DNA of 64,000 nt from Paracidovorax cattleyae (GTDB lineage: Bacteria > Pseudomonadota > Gammaproteobacteria > Burkholderiales > Burkholderiaceae_C), in assembly GCF_900104515.1 (NCBI RefSeq), contig NZ_FNJL01000013.1:103571-167570 (forward strand). Reading direction: 5' to 3'. Position numbers and translations under genes: made by a program. Shown here piece by piece: positions 55,729-64,000 of the stretch. Position 1 is the stretch's first letter. Each line of letters begins with the position of its first letter. The notes beneath the pieces were generated by a model. The model was not told the origin of the DNA. It did not search any database and worked only from the letters and a program-made list of their open reading frames with translations.

Positions 55729-57795
55729 TCAGCGGCCTGGCGCGCCCACCATGTCCAGCACCTTCTGCACCAGAGCCTGGGCGTCGAACGGCTTGACGAT
55801 CAGTTCCATCCGGTGGGTGGCCAGGAAACCGGAGTCCATGGCCGCCTGCTCGGCATAGCCCGTCATGAGCAGCACCAGGATGCCGGGCAGGCGCTCGCGC
55901 GCGAAGTCCGCCACCTGCCGGCCGTTGGGCCCCGGCAGCCCCACGTCCGACACCAGGAGGTCGAAGTGGATCGCGCCAGACAGCATCGCCATGCCCTCGG
56001 CCCCCGTGCGGGCCGACATCACCTGGAAGCCGAGGTCGCGCAGCAGTTCGCAGACGAATTCGCGCACCGTGGCGTCGTCCTCCACCACCAGGACCGAATC
56101 CGGACGCTTGCCCGCCTCGGCGCTGTCCAGGCTGGCCGGCGCCTCGTCGCTGGCCCGTTCGGACGAGCGCGGGAAGTACAGCGACACGCAGGTGCCGCGC
56201 CCTTCTTCGCTCTCCAGCGCCACGGCGCCGCCCGACTGGCGCATGTAGCCGTAGATCATCGAGAGTCCCAGCCCGGTGCCCTGGCCGATCGGCTTGGTGG
56301 TGAAGAACGGATCGAAGGCCAGGTCCAGCACCTCCTTGGACATGCCGTGGCCCGTGTCGCTCACCTGCACGCGCACCAGGTCGCCCGGCGGCAGCCCGAG
56401 CGCCTCGCGCTCCTGCGGCGGCAAAGCCTGCGATCCGCCGAGGTTGCCCGCGGTGATGCGCAGCCGGCCGCCCTCGGGCATGGCGTCGCGGGCGTTGATG
56501 GCGAGGTTGAGCACCGCGCTTTCGAGCTGGTGGACGTCGGTGAGCACCGGCCAGAGCGCTTCGGGAACGTCGATGTCCAGCCGCGTGTTCTCGCCGCAGG
56601 TATTGGCCAGCATGGGCTCGAGATTGCGGATGGAGGCGGCGACATCGACGGGCCGCACGTCCAGCGGCTGCCGCCGGGAGAAGGCCAGCAGCCGCTGCGT
56701 GAGCGCGGCGGCGCGACGGGCCGACGACAGGCCGGCCTCCACGTAGCGGGGAATGTCGTCCATGTGGCCGCGCGCATGGCGCTGGCCGATCAGCTGCAGG
56801 GGCAGCACCACGCCCTGCAGCATGTTGTTGAAGTCGTGCGCGATGCCGCCCGTGAGCTGCCCGATCGCCTCCATCTTCTGGCTGTGCCGCACGCGCTCCT
56901 GCGATTGCAGCAGGGCCTCGGTGCGGGCGCGCTCGTCGGTCACGTCGCGGCCCACGGCCTGCACGAAGCCGTCGCCGGGCACCGCTGTCCAGTCGATCCA
57001 GCGGTCGGCCCCGCTGCGGTGGCGAAAGCGCAGCGTGGCCTGGTGGCGCACGGCCTCGGCCAGGCGCTGCACGTCGCCCGGCACGCGCACGGCCTCGTCG
57101 TCGTGGATGAAGGTGAGGATGCGCCGGCCGATGGTCTCGTCCTCGGAGTAGCCCAGCGTGGCCTGCCAGGCAGGGTTGACGGCGGCGATGGTGCCGTCGA
57201 GCCGCGTCACGACCAGCATGGCGTCGGACAGCAGCCACAGCCGGTTGCGATCCGCCGTGCGGTCGGCCACCTGCTGCTCCAGCGTGGCGGCCAGGTCCTG
57301 CAGCCGCTGCTGGGCCAGGAACTTGCCGGTGGTCTCGACCACCGTGTCCATGAAGCCCACCACGGTGCCGGAGCCGTCGCAGACCGGGCTGTAGCAGAAG
57401 GTGAAGTAGGCCTGCTCGTCGTAGCCCTGGCGGCGCACCACCAGCGGGAAGTCTTCCAGGAACACGGAATCCCCGGCGAGCGCGCGCTCGGCCAGCGGGC
57501 CGATCGTCTCCCACGCCTCGGCCCAGACAGCGTAGAAAGACCGGCCCAGCGCTTCCGGCTTGGCCCCCAGGATGACGCGGAAGGCGTCGTTGTAGATGGA
57601 GACCATTTCCGGCCCCCAGGCCAGGCACTTGGGGAAGCGCGACGCCAGCACCATCTGCACCGCCACCCGCAGCGCCTCCGGCCACGACTCCATGGGGCCG
57701 AGCGGCGTGGAGGACCAGTCGTGCCTGCGCACCCGCTCGCTCATTTCGCCGGCGGTCCGCAGAAAGTCGGAATGCATGGGGGAAGGAACACTCAT
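55729..57795 (-). CDS. Hybrid PAS-domain sensor histidine kinase with receiver domain
   Basis: 688 residues from ATG 57795. Two PAS-like domains (about 30-155 and 185-290), HisKA with phospho-His320 in GGIAHDFNNMLQ, HATPase_c with DTGHGMSK and GTGLGLSMIYG, and a C-terminal receiver domain from about 563 with phospho-Asp near 617 in VSDVGLP and KPF. No transmembrane segment, so cytoplasmic sensing. An orphan hybrid kinase; no partner regulator is adjacent. Confidence 0.93.
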   Translation of the reverse strand: MSVPSPMHSDFLRTAGEMSERVRRHDWSSTPLGPMESWPEALRVAVQMVLASRFPKCLAWGPEMVSIYNDAFRVILGAKPEALGRSFYAVWAEAWETIGPLAERALAGDSVFLEDFPLVVRRQGYDEQAYFTFCYSPVCDGSGTVVGFMDTVVETTGKFLAQQRLQDLAATLEQQVADRTADRNRLWLLSDAMLVVTRLDGTIAAVNPAWQATLGYSEDETIGRRILTFIHDDEAVRVPGDVQRLAEAVRHQATLRFRHRSGADRWIDWTAVPGDGFVQAVGRDVTDERARTEALLQSQERVRHSQKMEAIGQLTGGIAHDFNNMLQGVVLPLQLIGQRHARGHMDDIPRYVEAGLSSARRAAALTQRLLAFSRRQPLDVRPVDVAASIRNLEPMLANTCGENTRLDIDVPEALWPVLTDVHQLESAVLNLAINARDAMPEGGRLRITAGNLGGSQALPPQEREALGLPPGDLVRVQVSDTGHGMSKEVLDLAFDPFFTTKPIGQGTGLGLSMIYGYMRQSGGAVALESEEGRGTCVSLYFPRSSERASDEAPASLDSAEAGKRPDSVLVVEDDATVREFVCELLRDLGFQVMSARTGAEGMAMLSGAIHFDLLVSDVGLPGPNGRQVADFARERLPGILVLLMTGYAEQAAMDSGFLATHRMELIVKPFDAQALVQKVLDMVGAPGR

Positions 57796-57932
57796 GTCGG
57801 GGGCGATGATGACATGGCCAAAGCGCCCCTCCGCACCAACCGCCATTGCGCCCACAGGGGCACGAGGGGCTGTTCCGCCGACCGGAACACGGCCGAGCCT
57901 TGCGCCTCCTTTCTGCCCAAGCCCGGCGGCGC

Positions 57933-59186
57933 TCAGGCCCGGGCGGCCCGACCGTGCGCATCGCCCATGCGCACGGCCAGCGCTGCCGCACAGGCCAGCG
58001 TGGCCAGCAGGACCACGCCGGGCCAGCCCCAGCGGGCCATGGCCAGCGCGCCGAGCGCGGAGCCCGCGGCCATGCCGATGAACACGCCGGTGAACAGCAG
58101 GGCGTTCAGGCGGCTGCGCGCTGCGGGCTCCAGGCCATAGACGAGGGTCTGGTGGGCCACCAGCGCCGCCTGGATGCCGAAATCGAAGCCGATGGCGCTG
58201 GCCACCAGCAGGCCGAGCTGCGCCCAGCCGGGAAGCCACTGCGCCGCCAGCAGCGAGGCGAACGACACCAGGGCCAGCCCCGCCCCCAGCTGCGTGACCA
58301 GGCCGGGCCCGCGGCGGTCGGCCAGCCGGCCGGCCAGGGGCGCGGCGAGTGCGCCGGCCGCACCGGCGAGGCCGAAGGCGCCCGCCGCCGCGCTGCCCCA
58401 GTGGAACTCGCTGTGCAGCATCACGGCGAGCGTGGACCAGAAAGCGCTGAACGCGACCGACAGCAGCCCCTGCGCCAGTGCCGCGCGACGCAACGGGCGC
58501 TGCGACCGCCACAGCCCGGCCATGGAAGCGAGCAGCGCGCCGTAACCCAGGTGGGTGGTGGGCGCGAAGCGCGGCAGCCAGCGCCAGGCGGCCACGCCCA
58601 GCAGCGCGACCGCGACGGCGGCGGCTCCGTACACGGCGCGCCAGCCGAACGCTGCCGCCCCCAGGCCGCTCACCACCCGCGACAGCAGGATGCCCAGCAG
58701 CAGGCCAGTCATCACCGTGCCCACCACCTTGCCGCGCGCATGCGGGGGCGCCACGGTGGCTGCCGCCGGGACCACGTCCTGCGCGAGCGTGGCGGACAGG
58801 CCGATGGCGAGGCTGGCGGCCAGCAGCGCGGCGATGCCGGGGGCCGCAGCGCTGGCCAGCAGCGCCGCGGCGAGCATGGCCGCCTTGGCCAGGATGATGC
58901 GGCGCCGGTCGTACCGGTCGCCCAGCGGGGCGAGCAGCAGGATGCCGAGCGCATAGCCCAGTTGCGTGAGGGTCGGCACGAAGCCGACGGAGCGTCCGTC
59001 TGCGTGGATATCCGGGCCCAGCACGCCGAGCATCGGCTGGCTGTAGTAGAGCGACGCCACGCTCACGCCGGCCGTGGTGGCCAGCAGGAGGACCAGCGCA
59101 GCCGGCACCTCGGCGGGCTGCGTGGCGCCACCCGGCGCCGACGGAGCGCGCCCGGCAGAGTTATGCGCGGGATGAATGGAAGTCAT
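57933..59186 (-). CDS. MFS transporter
   Basis: 417 residues with twelve hydrophobic segments and the loop motif LGDRYDRRRIILA between helices 2 and 3, resembling drug/sugar-efflux porters of the DHA1 type. Divergent from a LysR gene 95 bases away. Substrate unknown. Its 3' end abuts the histidine-kinase start region. Confidence 0.88.
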   Translation of the reverse strand: MTSIHPAHNSAGRAPSAPGGATQPAEVPAALVLLLATTAGVSVASLYYSQPMLGVLGPDIHADGRSVGFVPTLTQLGYALGILLLAPLGDRYDRRRIILAKAAMLAAALLASAAAPGIAALLAASLAIGLSATLAQDVVPAAATVAPPHARGKVVGTVMTGLLLGILLSRVVSGLGAAAFGWRAVYGAAAVAVALLGVAAWRWLPRFAPTTHLGYGALLASMAGLWRSQRPLRRAALAQGLLSVAFSAFWSTLAVMLHSEFHWGSAAAGAFGLAGAAGALAAPLAGRLADRRGPGLVTQLGAGLALVSFASLLAAQWLPGWAQLGLLVASAIGFDFGIQAALVAHQTLVYGLEPAARSRLNALLFTGVFIGMAAGSALGALAMARWGWPGVVLLATLACAAALAVRMGDAHGRAARA

Positions 59187-59281
59187 AGGAATACGCCTGG
59201 GAGAAACAACGGCTGGAGTGTCCCCGCTCTTCGGGATACGCGGTAGCCCACCGGTGCGCAGATCCTATATACGATACACGC

Positions 59282-60304
59282 ATGACCAATCCGTCCCTGC
59301 CCCCGAACGGTGCCGACCGCATCGAGTTGCTGCAGACCTTCGTCCGCATCGTGGACAGCGGCAGCCTGTCCGCGGCGGCACGGCAGCTCGATACCACCCA
59401 GCCCACCGTCAGCCGGCGCCTCCAGGCGCTGGAGCGCGGCATGGGCCTGCGGCTGCTGCAGCGCTCCACGCACGGAATGAAGCTCACCGAAGATGGCGAG
59501 CGCTGCTTCACCCATGCCAGGGAACTGCTGGCCCAGTGGCAGGCCATGGAGTCGGACCTGCGCGGCGCGCACGACACGCCCCGGGGCCTGCTGCGCGTGC
59601 AGGCCCCGCACGCGTTCGGACAGGACCAGCTGATCGCGCCGCTGACGGCCTTCCTGCGCCGCTATCCCGAGGTGTCGGTGGAGTGGCTGCTGCACGACCG
59701 CCAGCCGGACTTCATCGCGGAGGGCATCGACTGCGCGATCCAGGTGGGGCCGGTGCGGGATCCATCCGTCGTCGCCACGCACGTGGCCGAGGTGCCCCGC
59801 ATCGTAGTGGCCTCGCCAGGCCTGCTGGAGGCGCACGGTGGCGCGCCGCCGCACCCGCAGGACCTGGGCACCCTGCCCTGGCTGGCACTGCGCACGTATT
59901 ACCTGCGCGAGGTGGAGCTGCATCCCGAGGAAGGGCCGGCCATGGCACCCGCCGCGGCAGCGATACCGGATGCCGCAGCCGCACCGCAGGCCATCGCCAT
60001 CCGGCCGAGGATGGCCACCGACAGCCTGCATGCCCTGCGCAACGCGGCGCTGTCGGGCCTGGGCGCCGCCCTCGTGTCCGCCTGGGCGGTGCAGGACGAC
60101 CTGCGCGCGGGCCGGCTGGTGCATGTCGTGCCAGGCTGGAGGGCGCAGCCCCTGCCCGTGCATCTGGTCTATCCGCCCACGCGCCACCCGCCGGCGCGCC
60201 TGCGCGTCTTCCTGGAGGCGATGCGCGAAGCCATTCCGTCGATCGCCGGCATGCAGGCGCGGCGCGTGGCACCATCCGGCCCATCCTTGCGACCACGGCG
60301 ATGA
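59282..60304 (+). CDS. LysR-family transcriptional regulator
   Basis: 340 residues with HTH SLSAAARQLDTTQPTVSRRLQ (about 25-45). The effector domain carries an extra Ala/Pro-rich insertion near 222-240 not typical of the family. Divergent from the MFS transporter and likely its regulator. A pseudo-palindromic CTATATACGATAC lies near 59264-59276 in the promoter. Stop overlaps the start of the chimeric fragment (ATGA). Confidence 0.9.
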   Translation: MTNPSLPPNGADRIELLQTFVRIVDSGSLSAAARQLDTTQPTVSRRLQALERGMGLRLLQRSTHGMKLTEDGERCFTHARELLAQWQAMESDLRGAHDTPRGLLRVQAPHAFGQDQLIAPLTAFLRRYPEVSVEWLLHDRQPDFIAEGIDCAIQVGPVRDPSVVATHVAEVPRIVVASPGLLEAHGGAPPHPQDLGTLPWLALRTYYLREVELHPEEGPAMAPAAAAIPDAAAAPQAIAIRPRMATDSLHALRNAALSGLGAALVSAWAVQDDLRAGRLVHVVPGWRAQPLPVHLVYPPTRHPPARLRVFLEAMREAIPSIAGMQARRVAPSGPSLRPRR

Positions 60305-60640
60305 GCGACACCACCACCCCCTCCCCCCTTCCTGACGTGGCCCCGCTGCGGGAGCGGATGGCCCACGCCGACCACGCCCCCGTGCGCATCCTCATGGTCT
60401 GCATGGGGAACATCTGCCGCAGCCCCACAGTGCTGGAGAACGTGCGCAAGCATGCCGACCCGGGCCGGGTGCGCATCCACGCCCGCGTGGCGGACGGCCA
60501 GTGCCACCTCGGCGTGGAAGACGGGGGCCCGGGCATGACCGAGGAACTCGCCGCCCCGGTCTTCGAGGCCTTCCACCGCGGAGACCCCACCCGCCCGCAG
60601 CACGCCGGCGGCAGCGGGCTGGGCCTGGCGGAGGCTCCGT
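60301..60640 (+). pseudogene. Chimeric remnant: LMW phosphotyrosine phosphatase N-terminus fused to histidine-kinase ATPase piece
   Basis: The frame begins as a low-molecular-weight phosphatase: RILMVCMGNICRSPT carries the CX5R active-site motif (residues about 34-41). It then continues in frame with a histidine-kinase ATP-binding segment: LENVRKHADPG (N box), VEDGGPGM (G1), FEAFHRGD (F box) and GGSGLGLA (G2). Neither part is complete, and after G2 the frame loses family resemblance and runs on through the tRNA gene. Deletions joined two truncated genes. Confidence 0.75.
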
Positions 60641-60674
60641 GCTCTCCCTGCACTGGCCCACCTGAAAGTAGCGC

Positions 60675-60680
60675 TAGAAT
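60675..60680 (+). promoter_or_regulatory. Possible -10 element of the tRNA-Gly gene
   Basis: TAGAAT lies 33 bases before the tRNA 5' end. No good -35 hexamer is found at the expected distance. Confidence 0.3.
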
Positions 60681-60712
60681 CCAGCCCGTCGTGCGCCGCA
60701 ATGGCGCCACGC

Positions 60713-60786
60713 GCGGGTGTAGTTCAATGGTAGAACGGCAGCTTCCCAAGCTTCATACGAGGGTTCGATTCCCTTCACCCGCTCCA
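60713..60786 (+). tRNA. tRNA-Gly (anticodon CCC)
   Basis: 74 bases with CCA encoded. Acceptor stem GCGGGTG/CACCCGC, D arm GTTC...GAAC, anticodon loop TTCCCAA with CCC anticodon, T arm GAGGG...CCCTT with TTCGATT loop. The anticodon stem GCAGC/GCTTC has one C-T mismatch (positions 28-42), where a perfect pair is usual. Confidence 0.95.
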
Positions 60787-60877
60787 GTTTCCCTCCCCCC
60801 TTCCGCGGGTGCACTGCCCTCCTGCCGCAGGCCGCCGCGCCCCAGGCAGGCCCACACGGCCAGCGCCGTCACGGCCG

Positions 60878-62354
60878 TCACCACCCCGCCAGCCCCTGCG
60901 CCAGCCGCGCGAACGCCGCTTCGTAAGCCTCCACCAGCGCGTGCGGGGCCACCGCCGGCGCCAGGGCCATCGCATCCCCCAGCCGCCCCGCCCCCAGCAA
61001 TTGCGCCACCGGATGCCCCTGCGCGGCGCCGGGCAGCCGGGCCTGGATCAGCCCCGCCAGCACGGAGCCCACCACCACCACCGCCAGCGCCACGCCCTCC
61101 CCCGCCACCCGCGTGGTGCTGAAAATCCCTGCCGCCATGCCCGCACGCTCCGGCGGCACCACGCTGACCGCAAGGCCATCCATCAATCCCCAGGGCAGGC
61201 TGATGCCCGCACCGATCACCACCATCGACGGCAAAGCCTGCAGCCCCGTCCGCGCTGCGGCCAGCCACAGCAGGCCGGCCGCGCAGGCCAGCAGGCCCAC
61301 CCCACACAGCACGGCCGGCGACCAGCGGCGTGCCAGCCGCCCGGCCACCAACGGCAGCACCAGCAGCGGCGCCGACAGGGCCGCCATCATCCATCCCGCG
61401 CTCCCCGCGCCCATCCCCTCGATGCCCGCGAAACGCATCGGCAGCAGCACCAGCAGCACGACGAAGGCATAGGCCGGCGCGGCGGCCAGCAACTGGATGC
61501 CGAGGAAGCGCCGGTAGCGCAGCAGCGACAGATCCAGCAGCGGCGCGGGGCCCCGACGCTCGATGCGCGCGAAAACGGCGAACAGCCCCCCCGCCGCCGC
61601 GAGGCCGCCGACCACCCGTGGGTCGGCCCACCCGGCCTGCGCCGCCGCCAGCACGGCGCAGGTCAGCACGCTGAGCGCCAGCGTGAACGCCACCGCGCCG
61701 CCCGTGTCGAAGGCGTGCACCGCGGGCGCCCGGGTTTCCCGCAACGCGCCCCGGCCCAGCAGCACCGCCACGCCCATGGCCACCATCACCAGCCCGAAAA
61801 TCGCCCGCCACCCGAACGCCCCCGCCAGCGCGCCGGCGGTGACCGGCCCCAGCACCAGTCCGATGCCGAACGCCGTGCCCAGCCCGCTGAACGCGCGGGT
61901 GCGGGCATCGCCCTCGAACTCCTGGGCCAGCGCAGCGGCACCGCCTGCGAACACCGCCGCACCCGCCAGTCCCTGCAGGCCGCGCAGCGCGTTGAACACC
62001 GCCATGCCCGCGGCGAATGGCAGCGCCGCCGACGCCACGAGGAACAGCCACGCCCCCGCCATGAACACCCGGCGGCGCCCGATGCGGTCTGCCAGCGCCC
62101 CGGCCGCCAGCAGGCAGCTGCCGAAGGCCAGCATGAAGGCATTCGTCAACCCAGGCCAGCGACGCGGCGGACGCATGCAGCGCATCGGCAATGCCGCCCA
62201 GGGCCACGGCCGGCCCCGTGAACACCATCGGCATCGTCGCCGAAGCCATGCAGACGGAGGCGAGCACGCGCAGGCGACGGCCGCGGTCCGGATCCGGCGG
62301 GTTGCCGGGGGAAGCCGGCGAAAAGATCGGAGCGTCGGAGGACAGTTGGGACAT
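60878..62354 (-). pseudogene. MFS transporter interrupted by a frameshift
   Basis: The minus-strand start MSQLSSDAPIFSP at 62354 and about 66 residues up to HASAASLAWV are in one frame. The rest (NAFMLAFGSCLLAAG to RLAQGLAGW, stop at 60878) is in another. The join is near 62148, where gtcaac is found instead of gtcacc-like sequence; one extra base would explain it. The complete protein would be an about 490-residue, 14-helix DHA2-type porter, with the DRIGRR loop. Could be decay or a sequencing error. A LysR gene is divergent at 62564. Confidence 0.75.
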
Positions 62355-62563
62355 GGTGGAAGAGCGCCCGAAGGCGGCACAGGAATGCGAAACGGCCAAG
62401 AAGGGAAGGAGAAAGCCACGGCACCAAGCGGTGCCAGGCCCGATGTGAAGAAGATAGAACTTCCGCATTCGATGAAAAACAGGCCTCACCTCCGATCAAT
62501 CCGGAAGAAAATTCCGCAATCAACGCGTCCCAGCCCGCGCTCACCGTAACTTAGATCTCCCCA

Positions 62564-63523
62564 ATGGACACCTCCTCCAGCCTCTCCGCCCTCCTGGCCT
62601 TCGTGCGCACCGCGGAGCTGGGCAGCTTCGTCGCGGCCGGCCGCGCGCTCGGCATCTCGGCCTCGGCCGTTGGCAAGGCCGTCGCGAAGCTGGAACAGGA
62701 ACTGGGCGTGCGCCTGCTCCAGCGCAGCACCCGCCGCATCGCCCTGACGGAGGAAGGCCGGCAGTTCCACGAACGCTGCCGCCGCATCCTGGACGACCTG
62801 GACGACGCCCGCGCCATGGTGTCGCAGTCGGCCGCCGCGCCGCGCGGCCGACTGCGGGTGAGCGTGCCCATCGTCACCTACCACCTGCTCCTGCCCCGGC
62901 TGCCGGAGTTCCTGGAGCGCTACCCCGAGGTGGAACTGGACATCGACTTCAACGACCGCATCGTGGACCTGATCGGCGAAGGCGTGGACATCGCCATCCG
63001 CAGCGGCGACCTGCCCGATTCACGGCTCATGGGCCTGCCCCTGCGGCACTACCGGTCCCTGCTCTGCGCATCGCCCGACTACTTGGCGCGGCGGGGCACC
63101 CCGGCCACCGTGGCCGACCTCGCGGACCACGACGGCATTGCGTTCCGCTATCCCAATTCAGGGCAGTGGCTGCCCTGGCCGCTGCCGGGGACCGGCGGGG
63201 CCACGTCGCCAGAAGAGCCGCCCCTACCGCTGTCGATGTCGATGTCTCCGTCACCTTCTCCCCTGCCCAGCTTGCGCCGGGTCCTCGGGTTCAACAACAT
63301 GGAGGCCGTGCGCGGTGCGGCACTGGGCGGCCTGGGGATCGGGTGCATGCCGGATTTCCTGGTGGAGGGGCCGTTGCGGGAAGGGGCATTGCGGCAGGTG
63401 CTGCCGGATCCGGAGGGACGGCCCGCGGGACGGTTTCGGGCGGTGTGGCCGACGAGCCGGCAGTTGTCGCCGAAGGTGCGGGTGTTTGTGGATTTTTTGA
63501 GGGGGAGGTTGGGGGATGGGTAG
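62564..63523 (+). CDS. LysR-family transcriptional regulator
   Basis: 319 residues with [24 protein letters not shown] (about 23-43). The effector domain contains a low-complexity insertion (about 209-243, Pro/Ser/Met-rich, encoded by tandem tcgatg and similar units near 63230-63250) between GQWLPWPLPG and VLGFNNMEAVRG. It is divergent from the frameshifted MFS gene. HTH and most of the effector domain are intact. Confidence 0.85.
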   Translation: MDTSSSLSALLAFVRTAELGSFVAAGRALGISASAVGKAVAKLEQELGVRLLQRSTRRIALTEEGRQFHERCRRILDDLDDARAMVSQSAAAPRGRLRVSVPIVTYHLLLPRLPEFLERYPEVELDIDFNDRIVDLIGEGVDIAIRSGDLPDSRLMGLPLRHYRSLLCASPDYLARRGTPATVADLADHDGIAFRYPNSGQWLPWPLPGTGGATSPEEPPLPLSMSMSPSPSPLPSLRRVLGFNNMEAVRGAALGGLGIGCMPDFLVEGPLREGALRQVLPDPEGRPAGRFRAVWPTSRQLSPKVRVFVDFLRGRLGDG

Positions 63524-63540
63524 GCAAAAGACCGGGCTCA

Positions 63541-64000
63541 ACTACAGCCAACATTTCACTGCAAAGCGGCGGCGGCGTGCGCATCCCCCTGCAGGGCACC
63601 ACCTCGGCCGCCCAGGTCATCCAGGTACTAGCCTTCGGAAACATGCTCTTCCGCCTGGACGTGACCGGCACGGAAGTGAAGGCCATGCTGGAAGCCGTCT
63701 TCGGCACCGGCGGCTCCACCGGCCCATACCCCTACACCGGCGGCCTGCGCTTCGACGTGAACGCCGCTGCAGCGGCCGGCCAGCGCGTCTCCGGCATCGA
63801 AGTGCGCAATGCTGCCTCGGGCGCGTGGGAGCCGATGAATGCCACGAAGACATACAAGCTGTTCGTGCTGAGCTTCAACGCCACGGGTGGGGATGGGTAC
63901 AAGACGCTGGCTGCGGTGCCTGCCGCGCGGCGGCTGGATATCGGGGTGCTGGATGCGGATGTGTTTTTCAGCTACATCGAGAAGCAGGGGAAGGATGGGG
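63541..64000 (+). pseudogene. C-terminal fragment of a bifunctional metallophosphatase/5'-nucleotidase
   Basis: From about 63547 the frame reads ANISLQSGGGVRIPLQ, then VIQVLAFGNMLFRLDVTG, GLRFDVN and SFNATGGDGYKTL, which are hallmarks of the 5'-nucleotidase C-terminal domain (substrate-binding GGGxR and GDGYK). There is no start codon with the N-terminal metallophosphatase domain; the frame simply continues from the preceding LysR gene. The gene runs past the window end. It is a headless fragment, probably left by a deletion. Confidence 0.75.

Noticed and set aside
55663..58140. Long plus-strand open frame over the histidine kinase
   Set aside because: Antisense shadow; the minus strand encodes a clear hybrid kinase.

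Overview
The window is GC-rich, densely coded DNA from a betaproteobacterium. The cluster of a biopolymer-transport pair, lpxK, a Trm112-like gene, kdsB and adk, the many LysR regulators, a Bug-family tricarboxylate receptor, H-NS and a sulfate/methionine transporter repertoire all point to Comamonadaceae, most likely Acidovorax or Paracidovorax. That placement is inference from gene content, not a database match. It reads as chromosome: there is no phage, transposase, integrase or CRISPR array.

Layout. 1-2.0 kb: Bug receptor plus a glucarate-pathway dehydratase. 2.0-6.9 kb: an outer-membrane barrel, then an overlapping three-gene unit (ECF sigma, zinc-finger anti-sigma, lipoprotein subtilase), then a frameshifted membrane protein and a hypothetical gene. 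6.9-15.3 kb: an accessory stretch with broken chemoreceptor and response-regulator remnants, an oxidoreductase/LysR pair, H-NS, and a MarR/MFS/thioesterase divergon with two perfect palindromes. 15.5-34.4 kb: core genes (icd, sodB, xseA, exbBD, lpxK, kdsB, adk, asparaginase, lexA with its SOS box, hrpA, argA). 34.4-38.1 kb: a class A beta-lactamase divergent from an AmpR-like regulator, then a rare-looking TrhO rhodanese fused to a glutathione S-transferase domain. 38.1-55.4 kb: a sulfur-centred region. 55.7-64 kb: hybrid histidine kinase, two MFS/LysR divergons (one transporter frameshifted), a chimeric gene remnant, tRNA-Gly(CCC), and a headless 5'-nucleotidase fragment running off the end.

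The main find is on the minus strand at 47184-51848: rhodanese, serine O-acetyltransferase, a small XRE regulator, a family 2A encapsulin shell (SrpI type) and a SufS-type cysteine desulfurase with a roughly 240-residue disordered N-terminal extension that looks like the cargo-loading domain. Together they encode a protein nanocompartment that would house cysteine-sulfur mobilisation, with serine activation and persulfide transfer as neighbouring steps. It lies between a sulfate ABC importer (sbp-cysTWA) and a methionine ABC importer (metNI...metQ), so uptake, cysteine chemistry and compartment are co-located over about 17 kb.

Several genes are decayed: chemoreceptor, response regulator, a second small gene, AraC regulator, LMW-phosphatase/histidine-kinase chimera, MFS transporter, small membrane protein, 5'-nucleotidase. 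Most lie at the edges of accessory blocks and look like deletion scars.
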